Shown: piece by piece, positions 1 through 8,306 of the stretch
Position numbering within the stretch: position 1 is the first letter of the stretch
Layout of the letters: each line of letters begins with the position of its first letter
NCBI RefSeq assembly: GCF_001429545.1
Contig: NZ_LMSP01000021.1
Location: 1 to 62,358, forward strand
Length of the DNA: 62,358 nt
Source: Paenibacillus sp. Soil787
Lineage (GTDB): Bacteria; Bacillota; Bacilli; Paenibacillales; NBRC-103111
Reading direction: 5' to 3'
The notes under the pieces: model-generated
The model's input: the letters and a program-made list of their open reading frames with translations, nothing else
Databases searched by the model: none
What the model was told of the DNA's origin: nothing
Program-made: the position numbers and the translations under genes

Positions 1-150
1 TGAAAGCTTAATTGCTCATTTGCGTTGCTAGCGAGATTTTGCAATCTCTTTTTGAACGATTTCTCGTTCGTGCTTACTCACTCGTTGTTCAGTTTTCAAA
101 GATCAATTTCTTTCTTTATTACTTCGTCGTCCGTTTAGCGGCGACTTTTT
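1..150 (-). ncRNA. rRNA operon leader transcript (5' part; 16S lies outside the window)
   Basis: Read on the minus strand, this AT-rich stretch lies just downstream of two strong promoters. It contains a boxA-like antitermination core, GATCTTTGAAAACTG, at about 90-104, followed by short stem-loops (AACGAGTGAG, CGAACGAGAAATCGTTC, GAGATTGCAAAATCTC). This is the usual composition of a Bacillales 16S pre-rRNA leader. The 16S gene itself would begin to the left of position 1. No protein-coding signal is convincing on either strand. Confidence 0.8.
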
Positions 151-151
151 T

Positions 152-181
152 AATATACCACATCCGCCTAGAAGATTGCAA
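152..181 (-). promoter_or_regulatory. rrn promoter P2
   Basis: On the minus strand, -35 TTGCAA (176-181) and -10 TATATT (152-157) are 18 bases apart. The -10 is preceded by TGG, an extended -10 element. It directly precedes the rRNA leader, so it most likely drives the rRNA operon to the left. Confidence 0.75.
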
Positions 182-258
182 GTATTTTTTTCAAAGATTT
201 TTTAAAGCATCATCTTCTCAAGCAACTTGTTATCCTTCTTTTCGAAGGGGCGAGTTAT

Positions 259-288
259 AAAATACCACAGGATGAGAGGGTAAGTCAA
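259..288 (-). promoter_or_regulatory. rrn promoter P1
   Basis: On the minus strand, -35 TTGACT (283-288) and -10 TATTTT (259-264) are 18 bases apart, again with TGTGG directly before the -10. It lies about 107 bases upstream of P2, as in tandem rRNA promoters. A hairpin (GGGTAAG/CTTACCC, 278-298) overlaps its -35. Confidence 0.65.
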
Positions 289-299
289 GCACTTACCCC

Positions 300-542
300 C
301 TATTTTTTTTGGGCTTGATAGTTACGGTTTCTAGCATACTTTGATATTTCCTTTGGCGTCGCTATGCGAGCATACATCCGGAAGATCACTTTATATCTGG
401 ATTCTATGGCCCCTTTAATCTCTTGATCAATTCTTTTGTCATTAAGATCGAACAACATTTCATCTAATTCTTTGCGAAGTACATAATCCAACTCTCTGCA
501 TTCCCGATCATTGAACAAAAATCCGAGCATACATCCATCCAA
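300..542 (-). CDS. small conserved-looking hypothetical protein, 80 aa
   Basis: The product is 80 residues, charged and helical in character, with many Glu, Arg and Lys residues (for example ELDYVLRKELDEML and ESRYKVIFRMYARIA). It has no signal peptide or membrane segment. A GAGAGGGG Shine-Dalgarno lies 5 bases before the ATG at 542; a second ATG four codons later is also possible. It lies between the rrn promoters and the spoIIM-like gene and reads in the same direction as both. I recall similar short proteins beside rRNA operons in Paenibacillus, but I cannot assign a domain or function. Confidence 0.6.
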   Translation of the reverse strand: MDGCMLGFLFNDRECRELDYVLRKELDEMLFDLNDKRIDQEIKGAIESRYKVIFRMYARIATPKEISKYARNRNYQAQKK

Positions 543-589
543 ACCCCTCTCGACTGTAGAGATTTATGGCACTTACAGTTTGATTGAAA

Positions 590-621
590 GAAGAGCCGAC
601 CCTTATTCGGTCCGCTCTTCT
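590..621 (-). terminator. Rho-independent terminator after the spoIIM-like gene
   Basis: Minus-strand hairpin GAAGAGC-GGACC / GGGTC-GGCTCTTC with a six-base loop, followed by a short T-rich run. It lies about 60 bases past the stop of the spoIIM-like gene. Confidence 0.6.
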
Positions 622-681
622 TACCGTTTTACTGTTATGCTCAGATTTTGCCATTTTTATGACAGAAGTTCTGAAAATATT

Positions 682-1293
682 TTACAGATGCACCAACCAG
701 TAGGTAAGTGTACTTTCAATAATTGCGGCTACGAGTAAAAGTACAACAATGGATACGATTAATGGCTTTGTTAGATGGAGTATTTTAACTAGCTCCGCAC
801 GTGCTGTTTTGTCTTTATCAGGCACAAAGAGCTGTGCTCCGGATTTCCAGACCAATAAACCTAATTTAAGCCCGTATGCACAGGCAATCAATATGACTGG
901 AATCTCTATGATACCATGTGGCAGAATCCCCTTCAGAACGATGGACAATGTGCTTTCATGCGTTTGTAGGGAAAGTACATATCCGAGTATCATCCCATTA
1001 GCAATTAACATAAAGAGTGGCAGAATGCCTAGTAATAGGCCTAGAAAGATAATGACCACAGACTTAATCACATTATTTAGAAAGATGAAAATAAAAAACC
1101 ATAATTGGGGGTTATCCTTATTGCTAAGGGATTGACTTAAAGATTTAAGCCCTTGCATCTGCCCTTCTAAGAAATGCGAAAACTGCTCTGAATTCGCCCA
1201 TCCTAAATATAAACTAAACCCAAAAACTAAAACGACAACGATAAAGTAATGTTTCATTTCTTTAAAATGTTGGAACAATGGTCGGAATTTCAT
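682..1293 (-). CDS. stage II sporulation protein M-like membrane protein
   Basis: The 203-residue product is an integral membrane protein of the SpoIIM/DUF95 type. Hydrophobic segments fall near residues 14-32, 64-92, 95-110, 122-150 and 177-195. The family motif LPHGIIEIP is at about 124-132. SpoIIM in B. subtilis acts with SpoIID and SpoIIP in septal peptidoglycan hydrolysis during engulfment, but this shorter family branch is widespread and often not the true engulfment protein. It is divergent from pdaB, with a 113-base shared upstream region. The start follows a GGAGGGAACGAAA ribosome binding site. The family call is firm; a role in engulfment is inference. Confidence 0.75.
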   Translation of the reverse strand: MKFRPLFQHFKEMKHYFIVVVLVFGFSLYLGWANSEQFSHFLEGQMQGLKSLSQSLSNKDNPQLWFFIFIFLNNVIKSVVIIFLGLLLGILPLFMLIANGMILGYVLSLQTHESTLSIVLKGILPHGIIEIPVILIACAYGLKLGLLVWKSGAQLFVPDKDKTARAELVKILHLTKPLIVSIVVLLLVAAIIESTLTYWLVHL

Positions 1294-1336
1294 TTTCGTT
1301 CCCTCCTATTTCGGAAGCATAAGTACTGTGTACGAG

Positions 1337-1344
1337 CATACATT
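1337..1344 (+). promoter_or_regulatory. candidate sporulation-sigma -10 element ahead of pdaB
   Basis: CATACATT resembles the -10 of SigE/SigG promoters, about 65 bases upstream of the pdaB start; an upstream CATAAGT could be part of a -35. pdaB is SigG-controlled in B. subtilis, which makes this plausible. The match is short. Confidence 0.35.
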
Positions 1345-1406
1345 ATTTACAAAAGAGTATACAAGCCTTGCCCGTATGTAAGGCTTAGAGGAGGTACAAG
1401 CTATCC

Positions 1407-2189
1407 ATGAACTACTTTTTCGTTGTAAATGCTCGTAAGTTTAAACAATATGTTTTTATCGCCCTTGCCCTCGTTTTCGCTGCCGCTATTATTTATTCGG
1501 AACAAAGTAATGTATCCGTCTTTTCCAATGCAGAGCCCTCCGCTATTTATAGCGTGCAGACCGAGAGAAAGGTCATTGCTCTGACCTTTGATATTTCATG
1601 GGGGGAGAAGCGTGCGGAACCTATTTTGAAAATTCTTAAGGAAAAAGGTGTAAAGGATGCGACCTTCTTCCTATCCTCTCCGTGGAGCAAGAGCCACCCA
1701 GAGATTGTCGAGCATATCAAGAAGGACGGTTTCGAAATTGGAAGCCATGGCAACAAACACGATAACTATAGTACGCTAAGTGATGAAGAAATACGCAAAC
1801 AAATTACTACGGCCCATGGCATTTTAACGGAATTGATCGGAAAAGAACCGAACCTGATCCGCCTTCCCAATGGCGACTTCGACAAACGAGTGCTTCGTAT
1901 TGCGAATGATTTGGGTTATTCAGTTATCCAATGGGATACCGACTCTCAAGACTGGTTAAATAAAGGTGTTGATACAATCATTAATCGTGTAGTATCCAAA
2001 GCTCATCCAGGTGATATCGTGTTACTTCACGCCAGCGACTCGTCTCAACAAACACATGAGGCCTTGCCAGTTATCATTGAACAATTAAGAGCTAAGGGAT
2101 ACGAATTCGTAACGGTAAGTGAGCTTATCAAACAAACCCAGGTGGAGACGAAGCCGGTTGAAGACCAAGCAATGAAACAAATCCATTAA
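1407..2189 (+). CDS. pdaB: polysaccharide deacetylase family sporulation protein PdaB
   Basis: The 260-residue product has an N-terminal membrane anchor or signal at about 13-30, then a NodB-homology deacetylase domain from about 53. It shows TFDISW (60-65) and the metal-binding motif SHGNKH (114-119), followed by RLPNGD, WDTDSQDW and the C-terminal LLHASD motif. In the usual NodB motif 1 (TFDD) the second Asp is the catalytic base; here the motif reads TFDIS, as in other PdaB proteins. PdaB is needed to maintain spore cortex after spore release. It is divergent from the spoIIM-like gene and convergent with kbaA, as in B. subtilis. A GAGGAGG ribosome binding site precedes the ATG. Confidence 0.9.
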   Translation: MNYFFVVNARKFKQYVFIALALVFAAAIIYSEQSNVSVFSNAEPSAIYSVQTERKVIALTFDISWGEKRAEPILKILKEKGVKDATFFLSSPWSKSHPEIVEHIKKDGFEIGSHGNKHDNYSTLSDEEIRKQITTAHGILTELIGKEPNLIRLPNGDFDKRVLRIANDLGYSVIQWDTDSQDWLNKGVDTIINRVVSKAHPGDIVLLHASDSSQQTHEALPVIIEQLRAKGYEFVTVSELIKQTQVETKPVEDQAMKQIH

Positions 2190-2208
2190 TGAGCTATGCT
2201 TAGACTCA

Positions 2209-2237
2209 AAAAAGAGCTAATTCTATTAGCTCTTTTT
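2209..2237. terminator. bidirectional terminator between pdaB and kbaA
   Basis: A perfect 13-base-pair stem (AAAAAGAGCTAAT / ATTAGCTCTTTTT) with a TCT loop has A and T runs on both sides, so it can stop transcription from either strand. It overlaps the last codons of kbaA. Confidence 0.85.
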
Positions 2238-2828
2238 GTTATCCAATATTTTATGTAGAATCAAAATTTGCCATGCATTACAAACAAGCAACGGAGCCAT
2301 CATAAACAGACTTGATGCTGCGTTATCTAGCTTTAGTGCAGGTACAGCTTCAAGAACCGATACAGCGCACATAAAGAACAATGTCGGGATAAAAGCATTC
2401 TGATTCGTCATCTTCACCTTCCAATAAGCAACTGCTATGGAAATTACCAATATGATAGCAGGTAAAACAGAGTAGCTTAGAACGGATCCAGTGCCTTCAA
2501 AATTAGTCATCCTCAGATATACGAGGTCAAACAAGACAACAATGACGACAGCCAATTGTAAAAGATCCCATACCGTCTTAGAGCGAATGATACCTGCAGC
2601 AATGAACCTGACAATTAGATAAGCAAAAAAGCCCATTTGACTCAGAACGCTTATTGTCGCACCGCCAAGCAACATATTTAATACATTAAATCCTACTGCT
2701 GATAACCCCATAACTGAAAAATCTTTGTCGGAATATTGTAAGATGAGTCCAATCCCTATAGATACAATCATTCCTAATAACAATGTTGTCCAAAATAAGT
2801 GAAACCACTTTCGCAGCGTCAAGATCAA
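2226..2828 (-). CDS. kbaA: KinB-signalling pathway activation protein KbaA
   Basis: This 200-residue polytopic membrane protein has about six hydrophobic segments (roughly 10-30, 40-62, 65-78, 88-104, 120-135 and 145-160, with a further one near 175-192). KbaA in B. subtilis is needed for activity of the sporulation kinase KinB, which feeds phosphate to Spo0F at the start of sporulation. Identity rests on size, topology, the N-terminal RKWFHLFWTTLLLG segment, and the neighbourhood gerD-kbaA-pdaB, which matches B. subtilis. Its stop codon lies inside the shared terminator with pdaB. A start upstream near 2828 is preceded by GGAGG. Confidence 0.8.
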   Translation of the reverse strand: MILTLRKWFHLFWTTLLLGMIVSIGIGLILQYSDKDFSVMGLSAVGFNVLNMLLGGATISVLSQMGFFAYLIVRFIAAGIIRSKTVWDLLQLAVVIVVLFDLVYLRMTNFEGTGSVLSYSVLPAIILVISIAVAYWKVKMTNQNAFIPTLFFMCAVSVLEAVPALKLDNAASSLFMMAPLLVCNAWQILILHKILDNKKS

Positions 2829-2960
2829 TTACCTCCATACTTCAACTCTAATTGTTAATTGTACCAACGTTTACGATAAAAAGCCAATGAATGGCCCTTA
2901 TAATCTATCCCGAACCACACATACTAACAACTATTAAGCTAGAGAAGGGAGCATGCTTTT

Positions 2961-3755
2961 ATGTCAATAACAAAGCTTAGAAAGCTGCAAGTCCTACCAC
3001 TTATTTCTATCGCTTTACTTCTCGCTTCGTGTGGATCAGACAAACAAGCTCAACCCCAAGCCATCCCGTATAAAGAACAAAAGACAATGATTCTTGATAT
3101 TCTAAAGTCAGAAGATGGGAAGAAAGCAATTAGTGCAGCAAACCGCAGTATCATGATGGGTGAAGTGGGTGCCGGTGGTGTGGCTGGTCAATCTCAGATC
3201 AAGCTTTTATCTGCAAATGAATCTTTGCAGCTGCAGATGGCAGTAAAGGATGTACTCACAGCAAAAGAGAATAACATGTTCCTCACTGATATGATGAAAG
3301 ACCCTAAATTTGCCGGGGATTTTGCTAAGGCTATCCAAAAAGAAACCAAACAGATGTTTAAAGAGCTATTAAAGGACCCAGAATATCAAAAATCACTCGT
3401 TGATGTTATGAAAAACCCAGAATATGAAAAGATGATGCTTGATGTCATGAAAACAGCTGCCTATCGCCAGCAAATGATGACGGTTATGGAAGAATCAATC
3501 CAGAGTCCTTTGTTCCGCGCACATATGGTTGATCTTCTTAAAGCTGCCATAGCACAACAAAGCAAGCCCGATCAGATGCCTACGGCTAAGAGTGCTCAAA
3601 AGAAAGAGGAAGGCGGAGGTAAGGAAGGCGGAGGTAAAGAAGGTGGAGGTAAGGAAGGTGGAGGAGATAAGAAAAAAGATGAGAAAAGCGATTCAGGAGA
3701 CTCCGAAAAGAAAGATGAAAAGAAGAAGGATGACTCCAGCGATTCTGAATCTTAA
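2961..3755 (+). CDS. gerD: spore germination lipoprotein GerD
   Basis: The 264-residue product starts with a lipoprotein signal peptide ending in the lipobox LLASC, with the acylated Cys at 24. The central region is helical, with repeated phrases around DPEYQKSLVDVMKNPEYEK. The C-terminus (about 205-264) is low complexity: tandem KEGGG units followed by Lys/Asp/Ser-rich sequence. GerD scaffolds the nutrient germinant receptors into the germinosome in the inner spore membrane. It lies between kbaA and salA as in B. subtilis. A ribosome binding site, AAGGGAG, precedes the ATG. Expression in the forespore under SigG is expected from the family but not clear from the sequence. Confidence 0.88.
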   Translation: MSITKLRKLQVLPLISIALLLASCGSDKQAQPQAIPYKEQKTMILDILKSEDGKKAISAANRSIMMGEVGAGGVAGQSQIKLLSANESLQLQMAVKDVLTAKENNMFLTDMMKDPKFAGDFAKAIQKETKQMFKELLKDPEYQKSLVDVMKNPEYEKMMLDVMKTAAYRQQMMTVMEESIQSPLFRAHMVDLLKAAIAQQSKPDQMPTAKSAQKKEEGGGKEGGGKEGGGKEGGGDKKKDEKSDSGDSEKKDEKKKDDSSDSES

Positions 3756-3765
3756 ATATAAAAGT

Positions 3766-3798
3766 AAAAGGCATGCGGATTGTATCCGTATGCCTTTT
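3766..3798. terminator. bidirectional terminator between gerD and salA
   Basis: A 15-base-pair stem (AAAAGGCATGCGGAT / ATCCGTATGCCTTTT, one wobble pair) with a TGT loop. It serves the converging genes gerD (plus) and salA (minus). Confidence 0.85.
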
Positions 3799-3800
3799 CA

Positions 3801-4895
3801 TTATTTTTCCAATTTGGTAATGATATTCGCAGCCATCTCTAAATAGATTTGTCCGGTTTTCGAGTCTGACTTGTAGACAGAAGGTGAATAGTCGATTTCC
3901 GAAACATGATTGTCAGGTGCCCCAAGTGGAATCTGCGCTAATAATTCACTATGTAAATCGTCAGCAAGCCTAGCTCCACCACCCTTACCGAAGACGTAAT
4001 CTATGCTGCCATCTTTGCATTCATAATACGACATATTTTCCACAATACCCAGAATTTCATGGTTTGTTTGAATGGCCATAGCTCCTGCTCTCGCGGCTAC
4101 AAAAGCTGCTGTGGCATGTGGAGTTGTTACAATCACTTCTTTGCTTTGCGGGATGAGTTGATGCACATCTAGTGCTACATCTCCCGTTCCCGGAGGAAGA
4201 TCCAGAAGGATGTATTCAACATCTCCCCAATTGACTTCATTGAAGAAATTGAGAAGCATTTTCCCTAGCATAGGACCACGCCAAACAACAGGCGCATTAT
4301 CTTGAACAAAGAAGCCCATAGAGATTACTTTTACACCAAATTTCTCAACTGGCATAATGACGTTATCGACAAGCTTCGGCTGTTCTTCTATGCCCATCAT
4401 ATCGGGGATACTGAAACCGTATATATCCGCATCGATGATTCCTACTTTTTTCCCTTGGCGGGCTAGGGCAACGGCTAAATTAACAGTTACGGTTGATTTA
4501 CCAACACCACCTTTGCCACTTGCAACAGCTATAAACTCAACTGTAGAGGCTTCTCCCAAAATGGGTTGTTCAATCGGTGGTTGAACGGTTTGAGCTTTCT
4601 TCTCTTCAGCCGGGTGAACCGTATCTTTAATCTGATTTCGTTCATAATCTGTCATGAGTCTGAAACGAATATGTACTTGTGCTACACCCAATTTTTCTAA
4701 AGTTTGCTGAATATAAACCTTCGCTTTTTCTTTAAACGTCTCATCTTCAATTGCAACAATTAAACTTAAAGACACGTTATCGTCTTTAAACATGACATCT
4801 CTAACTAAATTAAGTTCAACAACGCTTTTATTGAATTGAGGTTCCACAAGAGGTTGTAACGCTTCTAATAGTTGGTCTTTATTTATCATAGCCAC
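3801..4895 (-). CDS. salA: Mrp/NBP35-family P-loop ATPase SalA
   Basis: The 364-residue product has an N-terminal MIP18-like domain (about 5-85), a linker, then a MinD-like ATPase domain with deviant Walker A GKGGVGKST at 127-135. The later region reads ENMSYYEC...YVFGKGGG and lacks the CxxC pair of Mrp iron-sulfur carriers. That fits SalA, which acts in B. subtilis as an ATP-binding transcription regulator (repressor of scoC), better than a cluster carrier. It lies between cwlD and gerD as in B. subtilis. An extended -10 element (TGTTATAAT, about 4933-4941) lies upstream. Confidence 0.85.
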   Translation of the reverse strand: MAMINKDQLLEALQPLVEPQFNKSVVELNLVRDVMFKDDNVSLSLIVAIEDETFKEKAKVYIQQTLEKLGVAQVHIRFRLMTDYERNQIKDTVHPAEEKKAQTVQPPIEQPILGEASTVEFIAVASGKGGVGKSTVTVNLAVALARQGKKVGIIDADIYGFSIPDMMGIEEQPKLVDNVIMPVEKFGVKVISMGFFVQDNAPVVWRGPMLGKMLLNFFNEVNWGDVEYILLDLPPGTGDVALDVHQLIPQSKEVIVTTPHATAAFVAARAGAMAIQTNHEILGIVENMSYYECKDGSIDYVFGKGGGARLADDLHSELLAQIPLGAPDNHVSEIDYSPSVYKSDSKTGQIYLEMAANIITKLEK

Positions 4896-4932
4896 ACCAC
4901 ACCTTTATTCGGACATTGTAATTGTGGCCTTA

Positions 4933-4941
4933 ATTATAACA
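4933..4941 (-). promoter_or_regulatory. extended -10 promoter of salA
   Basis: The minus strand reads TGTTATAAT, a consensus -10 with TGn extension, about 38 bases before the salA start. No good -35 is seen, as is common for extended -10 promoters. Confidence 0.5.
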
Positions 4942-4949
4942 CATTTTGA

Positions 4950-5705
4950 TTAAGAACCCACTTTTTCCCCAGCATAATATCTTAAGATCCCCTGATAGAC
5001 AGATGCCGCCACCATCTTCTGATATTTCTCACTTGCCAGCAATCTTGCTTCTTCTGGATTTGAAAGGAAACCCACTTCTACAAGAGCACTCGGAATTTTC
5101 AACGTTTTTAATAAGTAAACGGTCTTGTCCGCCGTCTTGGCAACACGATCAGTATTCTCAAGGTTCTTCTTTAATTCTAACTGAATGAGTGCGGCCAAAT
5201 TAGGGTTATTCGGGTTATTCGGATAATAGAACGTTTGTGCGCCTCTCCATTTCTGAGAAGGTATGCTGTTTAAATGAACACTAAGAAACATATCCGCATT
5301 ATTCTCATTGATGAAATCAGCGCGTTTGTGGAGATCTTGTGTCTTTCTTTTACTATATCCCTTCGTACCTGCTTCAGCCAAATCGGTATCCGTTTCCCTT
5401 GTCATTATGACTATCGCACCCGCCTGCTGCAAATAATCACGAAGATGAAGTGTGATCGCTAAGTTGATATCTTTCTCAACAACTCCTTCCTTACTGGAAG
5501 CTCCACCATCAGGTCCACCATGACCAGCATCTAGAGCAATTGTTTTACCTGATAAAGGTAAAGTCCATTCCGACCACGTTTTCGTTGCAGGCAGCTCATA
5601 GACATAGATGAAAACAACAAGTGCGACCAGCAAGGTCGAAAGAACAAGCTTAAGACTACTGTGAAAAGTCAGCCAGATGACCAGCCTCTTCTTACTTTTG
5701 CGCAT
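4950..5705 (-). CDS. cwlD: spore-cortex N-acetylmuramoyl-L-alanine amidase CwlD
   Basis: CwlD is a zinc amidase that removes stem peptides from glycan so that muramic-delta-lactam can form in the spore cortex. The 251-residue product (start at 5705) has an N-terminal membrane segment (about 15-34), then an Amidase_3 domain. It shows zinc ligands in DAGHGG, VEKD and SVHLNS, and the catalytic Glu in LVEVGFLSN. I chose the ATG at 5705 because AGAGGTGG lies 7 bases before it; the in-frame ATG 20 codons upstream has no such site. It lies upstream of salA, with a separate extended -10 between them. Confidence 0.88.
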   Translation of the reverse strand: MRKSKKRLVIWLTFHSSLKLVLSTLLVALVVFIYVYELPATKTWSEWTLPLSGKTIALDAGHGGPDGGASSKEGVVEKDINLAITLHLRDYLQQAGAIVIMTRETDTDLAEAGTKGYSKRKTQDLHKRADFINENNADMFLSVHLNSIPSQKWRGAQTFYYPNNPNNPNLAALIQLELKKNLENTDRVAKTADKTVYLLKTLKIPSALVEVGFLSNPEEARLLASEKYQKMVAASVYQGILRYYAGEKVGS

Positions 5706-5776
5706 AAAAAATCCACCTCTGTTCCCCATAGACTCTGTAACATCTATATGGGACAGGGTGGACAAATATACCTTAC

Positions 5777-6949
5777 TTAAACTTGATATTCGGGGTCTCT
5801 GAGGCCTTCAATAAGAACCTGTGCAACCTCAGGGCGTGTGAACTCCGGAGGCGGACATTGACCGTCTCTAAGCAATCCACGAACTTTTGTGCCAGATAGA
5901 TGCATATGGTGGGACTTATCATGAGGACAAGTTTTGCTTGAAGCCATATTGCCGCATTTGGTACAGAAGAAGCTATGCTCAAAGAATAGCGGTATAATCC
6001 CAATCTCTTCTGCAGTAAAATTGCTAAAAATCTCTTGAGCTTCATACGTGCCGTAATAGTTGCCAACACCCGCGTGATCGCGTCCTACGATGAAATGCGT
6101 ACATCCATAGTTTCTACGCACAATAGCATGCAAAAGCGCCTCACGAGGACCTGCATAGCGCATAGCAGCCGGGTATACACCTAAGAAAGTCCGATCCTTC
6201 GGATAGTAGTTCTCAAGTAATACCAAATAACTTTTCATACGTACATCTGCAGAAATATCATCGGATTTAGTCTCACCTACAAGCGGATTAAGGAAAAGAG
6301 CATCCACGATTTCCATGGCTGACTTTTGAATGTATTCATGAGCTCGATGAACCGGATTACGTGTTTGAAAACCAACGACAGTTTTCCACCCATTTTCCGC
6401 AAAAATACGACGTGTTTCAGATGGATCAAAGTAAAACTCTTCAAACTTCTTAGGTTTTGGTCGGTTAAGCAATTGAATAGGGCCTCCGATATACGTAGAA
6501 GAACGCGAGAACAGTTTATCCACGCCAGGGTGAGCCATATCATCTGTCTTAAATACCTTAATTGCTTCATTTTGTTGATCTGCTTTGTAGATGCTGGTCG
6601 TCTCTAAGATAGCATATTTCACATTATCTTCTTCACCAATAAGCGCTACTTGTTCACCGATTGAGATAGAACCAGCAACTTCTGGATCAATTGATAATGT
6701 AACAGGTATGCTCCAAACGGTACCATCTGCAAGACGCATGTTTTCCACTACAGAGATATAGTTCTTCTCGTCCAGAAAACCTGCCAATGGAGAAAATGCG
6801 CCCACTGCGATAAGAACAAGATCGGAAATTGTCCATGCATTTACACGAATTTGTTTTAAATCAGCCGCGCGTTTAAGAAGCTCTTCTCTTTGCTCTGTTG
6901 GGACCAAACGGTTAATTAATTCCTCGCCATGAGGCTTTATTGTTGGCAT
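5777..6949 (-). CDS. sat: sulfate adenylyltransferase (ATP sulfurylase)
   Basis: The enzyme converts sulfate and ATP to adenosine 5'-phosphosulfate (APS) in the cytosol, the first step of assimilatory sulfate reduction. The 390-residue product contains the nucleotide-binding motif [12 protein letters not shown], then GRDHAGVG and, near the C-terminus, HLSGTKVR; a four-Cys cluster (CTKCGN, then KTCPHD) is visible. No APS kinase domain is fused. The ATG at 6949 follows GGAGG; upstream in-frame starts run into cysH. It directly follows cysH (31-base gap), so both are probably one operon from the cysH promoter. Confidence 0.92.
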   Translation of the reverse strand: MPTIKPHGEELINRLVPTEQREELLKRAADLKQIRVNAWTISDLVLIAVGAFSPLAGFLDEKNYISVVENMRLADGTVWSIPVTLSIDPEVAGSISIGEQVALIGEEDNVKYAILETTSIYKADQQNEAIKVFKTDDMAHPGVDKLFSRSSTYIGGPIQLLNRPKPKKFEEFYFDPSETRRIFAENGWKTVVGFQTRNPVHRAHEYIQKSAMEIVDALFLNPLVGETKSDDISADVRMKSYLVLLENYYPKDRTFLGVYPAAMRYAGPREALLHAIVRRNYGCTHFIVGRDHAGVGNYYGTYEAQEIFSNFTAEEIGIIPLFFEHSFFCTKCGNMASSKTCPHDKSHHMHLSGTKVRGLLRDGQCPPPEFTRPEVAQVLIEGLRDPEYQV

Positions 6950-6980
6950 TCCCGAGCACCTCCATAAAATCTGTATCTGA

Positions 6981-7673
6981 TTATTTATGAAGTCCGCATT
7001 CTGTTTTCTCGATACTAGCCCAACGACCTGCACGAGGATCTTCTCCTTCAGCTACAGGACGAGTACAATGTGTGCAACCGATACTTGGATAGTTTCGATC
7101 ATGTAAGGGATTGTAGATAACATCATTCTCACGAATGTAATTCCATACATCTTCCGAAGTCCAACCAGCAAGAGGATTAAATTTAATCAAACCAAATTTT
7201 ACGTCGTACTCCACTTTTTTAGCATTTGCACGAGTAGGTGCTTGATCGCGGCGAATCCCTGTGATCCATGCATCGTAATTTTTAAGAATATCTGTTAATG
7301 GATCAACCTTACGAATATTACAGCATTGGTTAGCATCCGTTTTCCAAAGCTCATCTCCAAATTTCTCAGCTTGTTCATCAAGCGTAAGCTTTGGCAATAC
7401 CTGAACGAATTTAGTTCCATAATGCTGCTCTAGGCGATCTCTTGTATCATATGTTTCTGCGAAATGAACATTCGTATCCAAATAAAAAATATCTACATTC
7501 GGATTGATTTTTTGCAGCATATCAACAAGCACAACATCTTCTGCACCAAAGCTGCAAGCAAGTGTTAAGCTAGGGAACATGTCAACGGCAAGTTTCAATA
7601 CCGCTTCTGGTGATTGATTTTCGAATTCTTCAGCTGCTTTCGATACAAAAGCTTCTTTTTCAAAGAGATTCAT
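6981..7673 (-). CDS. cysH: assimilatory APS/PAPS reductase
   Basis: The 230-residue product reduces activated sulfate to sulfite with thioredoxin. The [4Fe-4S] cysteines characteristic of APS-using enzymes are all present: CC at 117-118 and CxxC at 200-203. The catalytic Cys is in the C-terminal ECGLH motif (226). The N-terminal [12 protein letters not shown] phosphate-binding loop is at 40-51. These features favour APS over PAPS as substrate. AGGAGGT lies 7 bases before the ATG. It heads a cysH-sat operon inserted between rpsI and cwlD, where B. subtilis has ybaJ-ybaK. Confidence 0.9.
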   Translation of the reverse strand: MNLFEKEAFVSKAAEEFENQSPEAVLKLAVDMFPSLTLACSFGAEDVVLVDMLQKINPNVDIFYLDTNVHFAETYDTRDRLEQHYGTKFVQVLPKLTLDEQAEKFGDELWKTDANQCCNIRKVDPLTDILKNYDAWITGIRRDQAPTRANAKKVEYDVKFGLIKFNPLAGWTSEDVWNYIRENDVIYNPLHDRNYPSIGCTHCTRPVAEGEDPRAGRWASIEKTECGLHK

Positions 7674-7728
7674 ATTAAGTACCTCCTAAAGTTTATAATC
7701 CCGACTGTTATTGTATGATTTATATTTA

Positions 7729-7756
7729 ATTATAGCTGAGTTCTCCTCCGTGTCAA
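7729..7756 (-). promoter_or_regulatory. cysH-sat promoter
   Basis: On the minus strand, a perfect -35 TTGACA (7751-7756) and perfect -10 TATAAT (7729-7734) are 16 bases apart, about 55 bases before the cysH start. I see no S-box riboswitch or T-box between promoter and gene; the leader is short. Confidence 0.8.
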
Positions 7757-7830
7757 TTACTTTTTATCATTTTGGAATTAACTTCGTTAAAATCCTTTGT
7801 GCCAGCAGATACAGCTCACTCTTTCATGCA

Positions 7831-7868
7831 AAAAGAAAAAACCTTTCCAGCATAATGCGGGAAAGGTT
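7831..7868 (-). terminator. terminator after rpsI
   Basis: Minus-strand stem AACCTTTCC / GGAAAGGTT followed by TTTTTTCTTTTT. It closes the rplM-rpsI transcription unit. Confidence 0.85.
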
Positions 7869-7895
7869 CCTCTTGAGCGCCAAAGGCGCGTAATC

Positions 7896-8288
7896 TTAAC
7901 GTTTGGAGAATTGAGGAGCACGACGAGCGGCTTTCAATCCATATTTTTTACGCTCTTTCATACGGGAATCACGTGTTAAGAAACCTGCTTTTTTCAGGGA
8001 TCCACGGTATTCCGGATCAGCTTTCAGCAATGCACGGGAAATCCCGTGACGAATTGCTCCAGCTTGTCCGCTGATTCCACCACCATTTGCAAGAACTAGA
8101 ACATCGTATTTACCGACAGTCTCAGTTAATGTCAATGGTTGTTTAACGATCAGTTTCAACGTTTCTAGACCGAAATACTCATCTAGATCACGTTTATTGA
8201 TAATGATGCGTCCTTCACCCGGTACTAAGCGCACGCGCGCTACCGAGTGTTTACGACGACCCGTTCCATAATATTGAACTTGTGCCAC
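7896..8288 (-). CDS. rpsI: 30S ribosomal protein S9
   Basis: The 130-residue product begins [19 protein letters not shown] and ends with the basic tail PQFSKR, whose terminal Lys-Arg reaches the P-site tRNA in the 30S subunit. Length and both ends match bacterial S9. It is 18 bases downstream of rplM, forming the conserved rplM-rpsI pair, and is followed by a clear terminator. Confidence 0.97.
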   Translation of the reverse strand: MAQVQYYGTGRRKHSVARVRLVPGEGRIIINKRDLDEYFGLETLKLIVKQPLTLTETVGKYDVLVLANGGGISGQAGAIRHGISRALLKADPEYRGSLKKAGFLTRDSRMKERKKYGLKAARRAPQFSKR

Positions 8289-8306
8289 GAAACGTTCCTC
8301 CTTATA

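Noticed and set aside
12..260. 82-codon plus-strand frame at the left edge
   Set aside because: It overlaps the rRNA leader and promoters on the other strand and has no ribosome binding site or family resemblance.
511..1135. Plus-strand frames opposite the small hypothetical and the spoIIM-like gene
   Set aside because: Both are antisense to better supported genes and lack translation signals.
2829..2960. SigG promoter ahead of gerD
   Set aside because: CATACTA resembles a SigG -10, but no -35 lies at the correct distance.
3801..4895. SalA as an iron-sulfur carrier (Mrp/ApbC)
   Set aside because: The CxxC pair needed for cluster binding is absent; only one Cys lies in that segment.
7674..7830. 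S-box or other sulfur riboswitch upstream of cysH
   Set aside because: The leader between the promoter and the gene is too short and shows no matching core or terminator.
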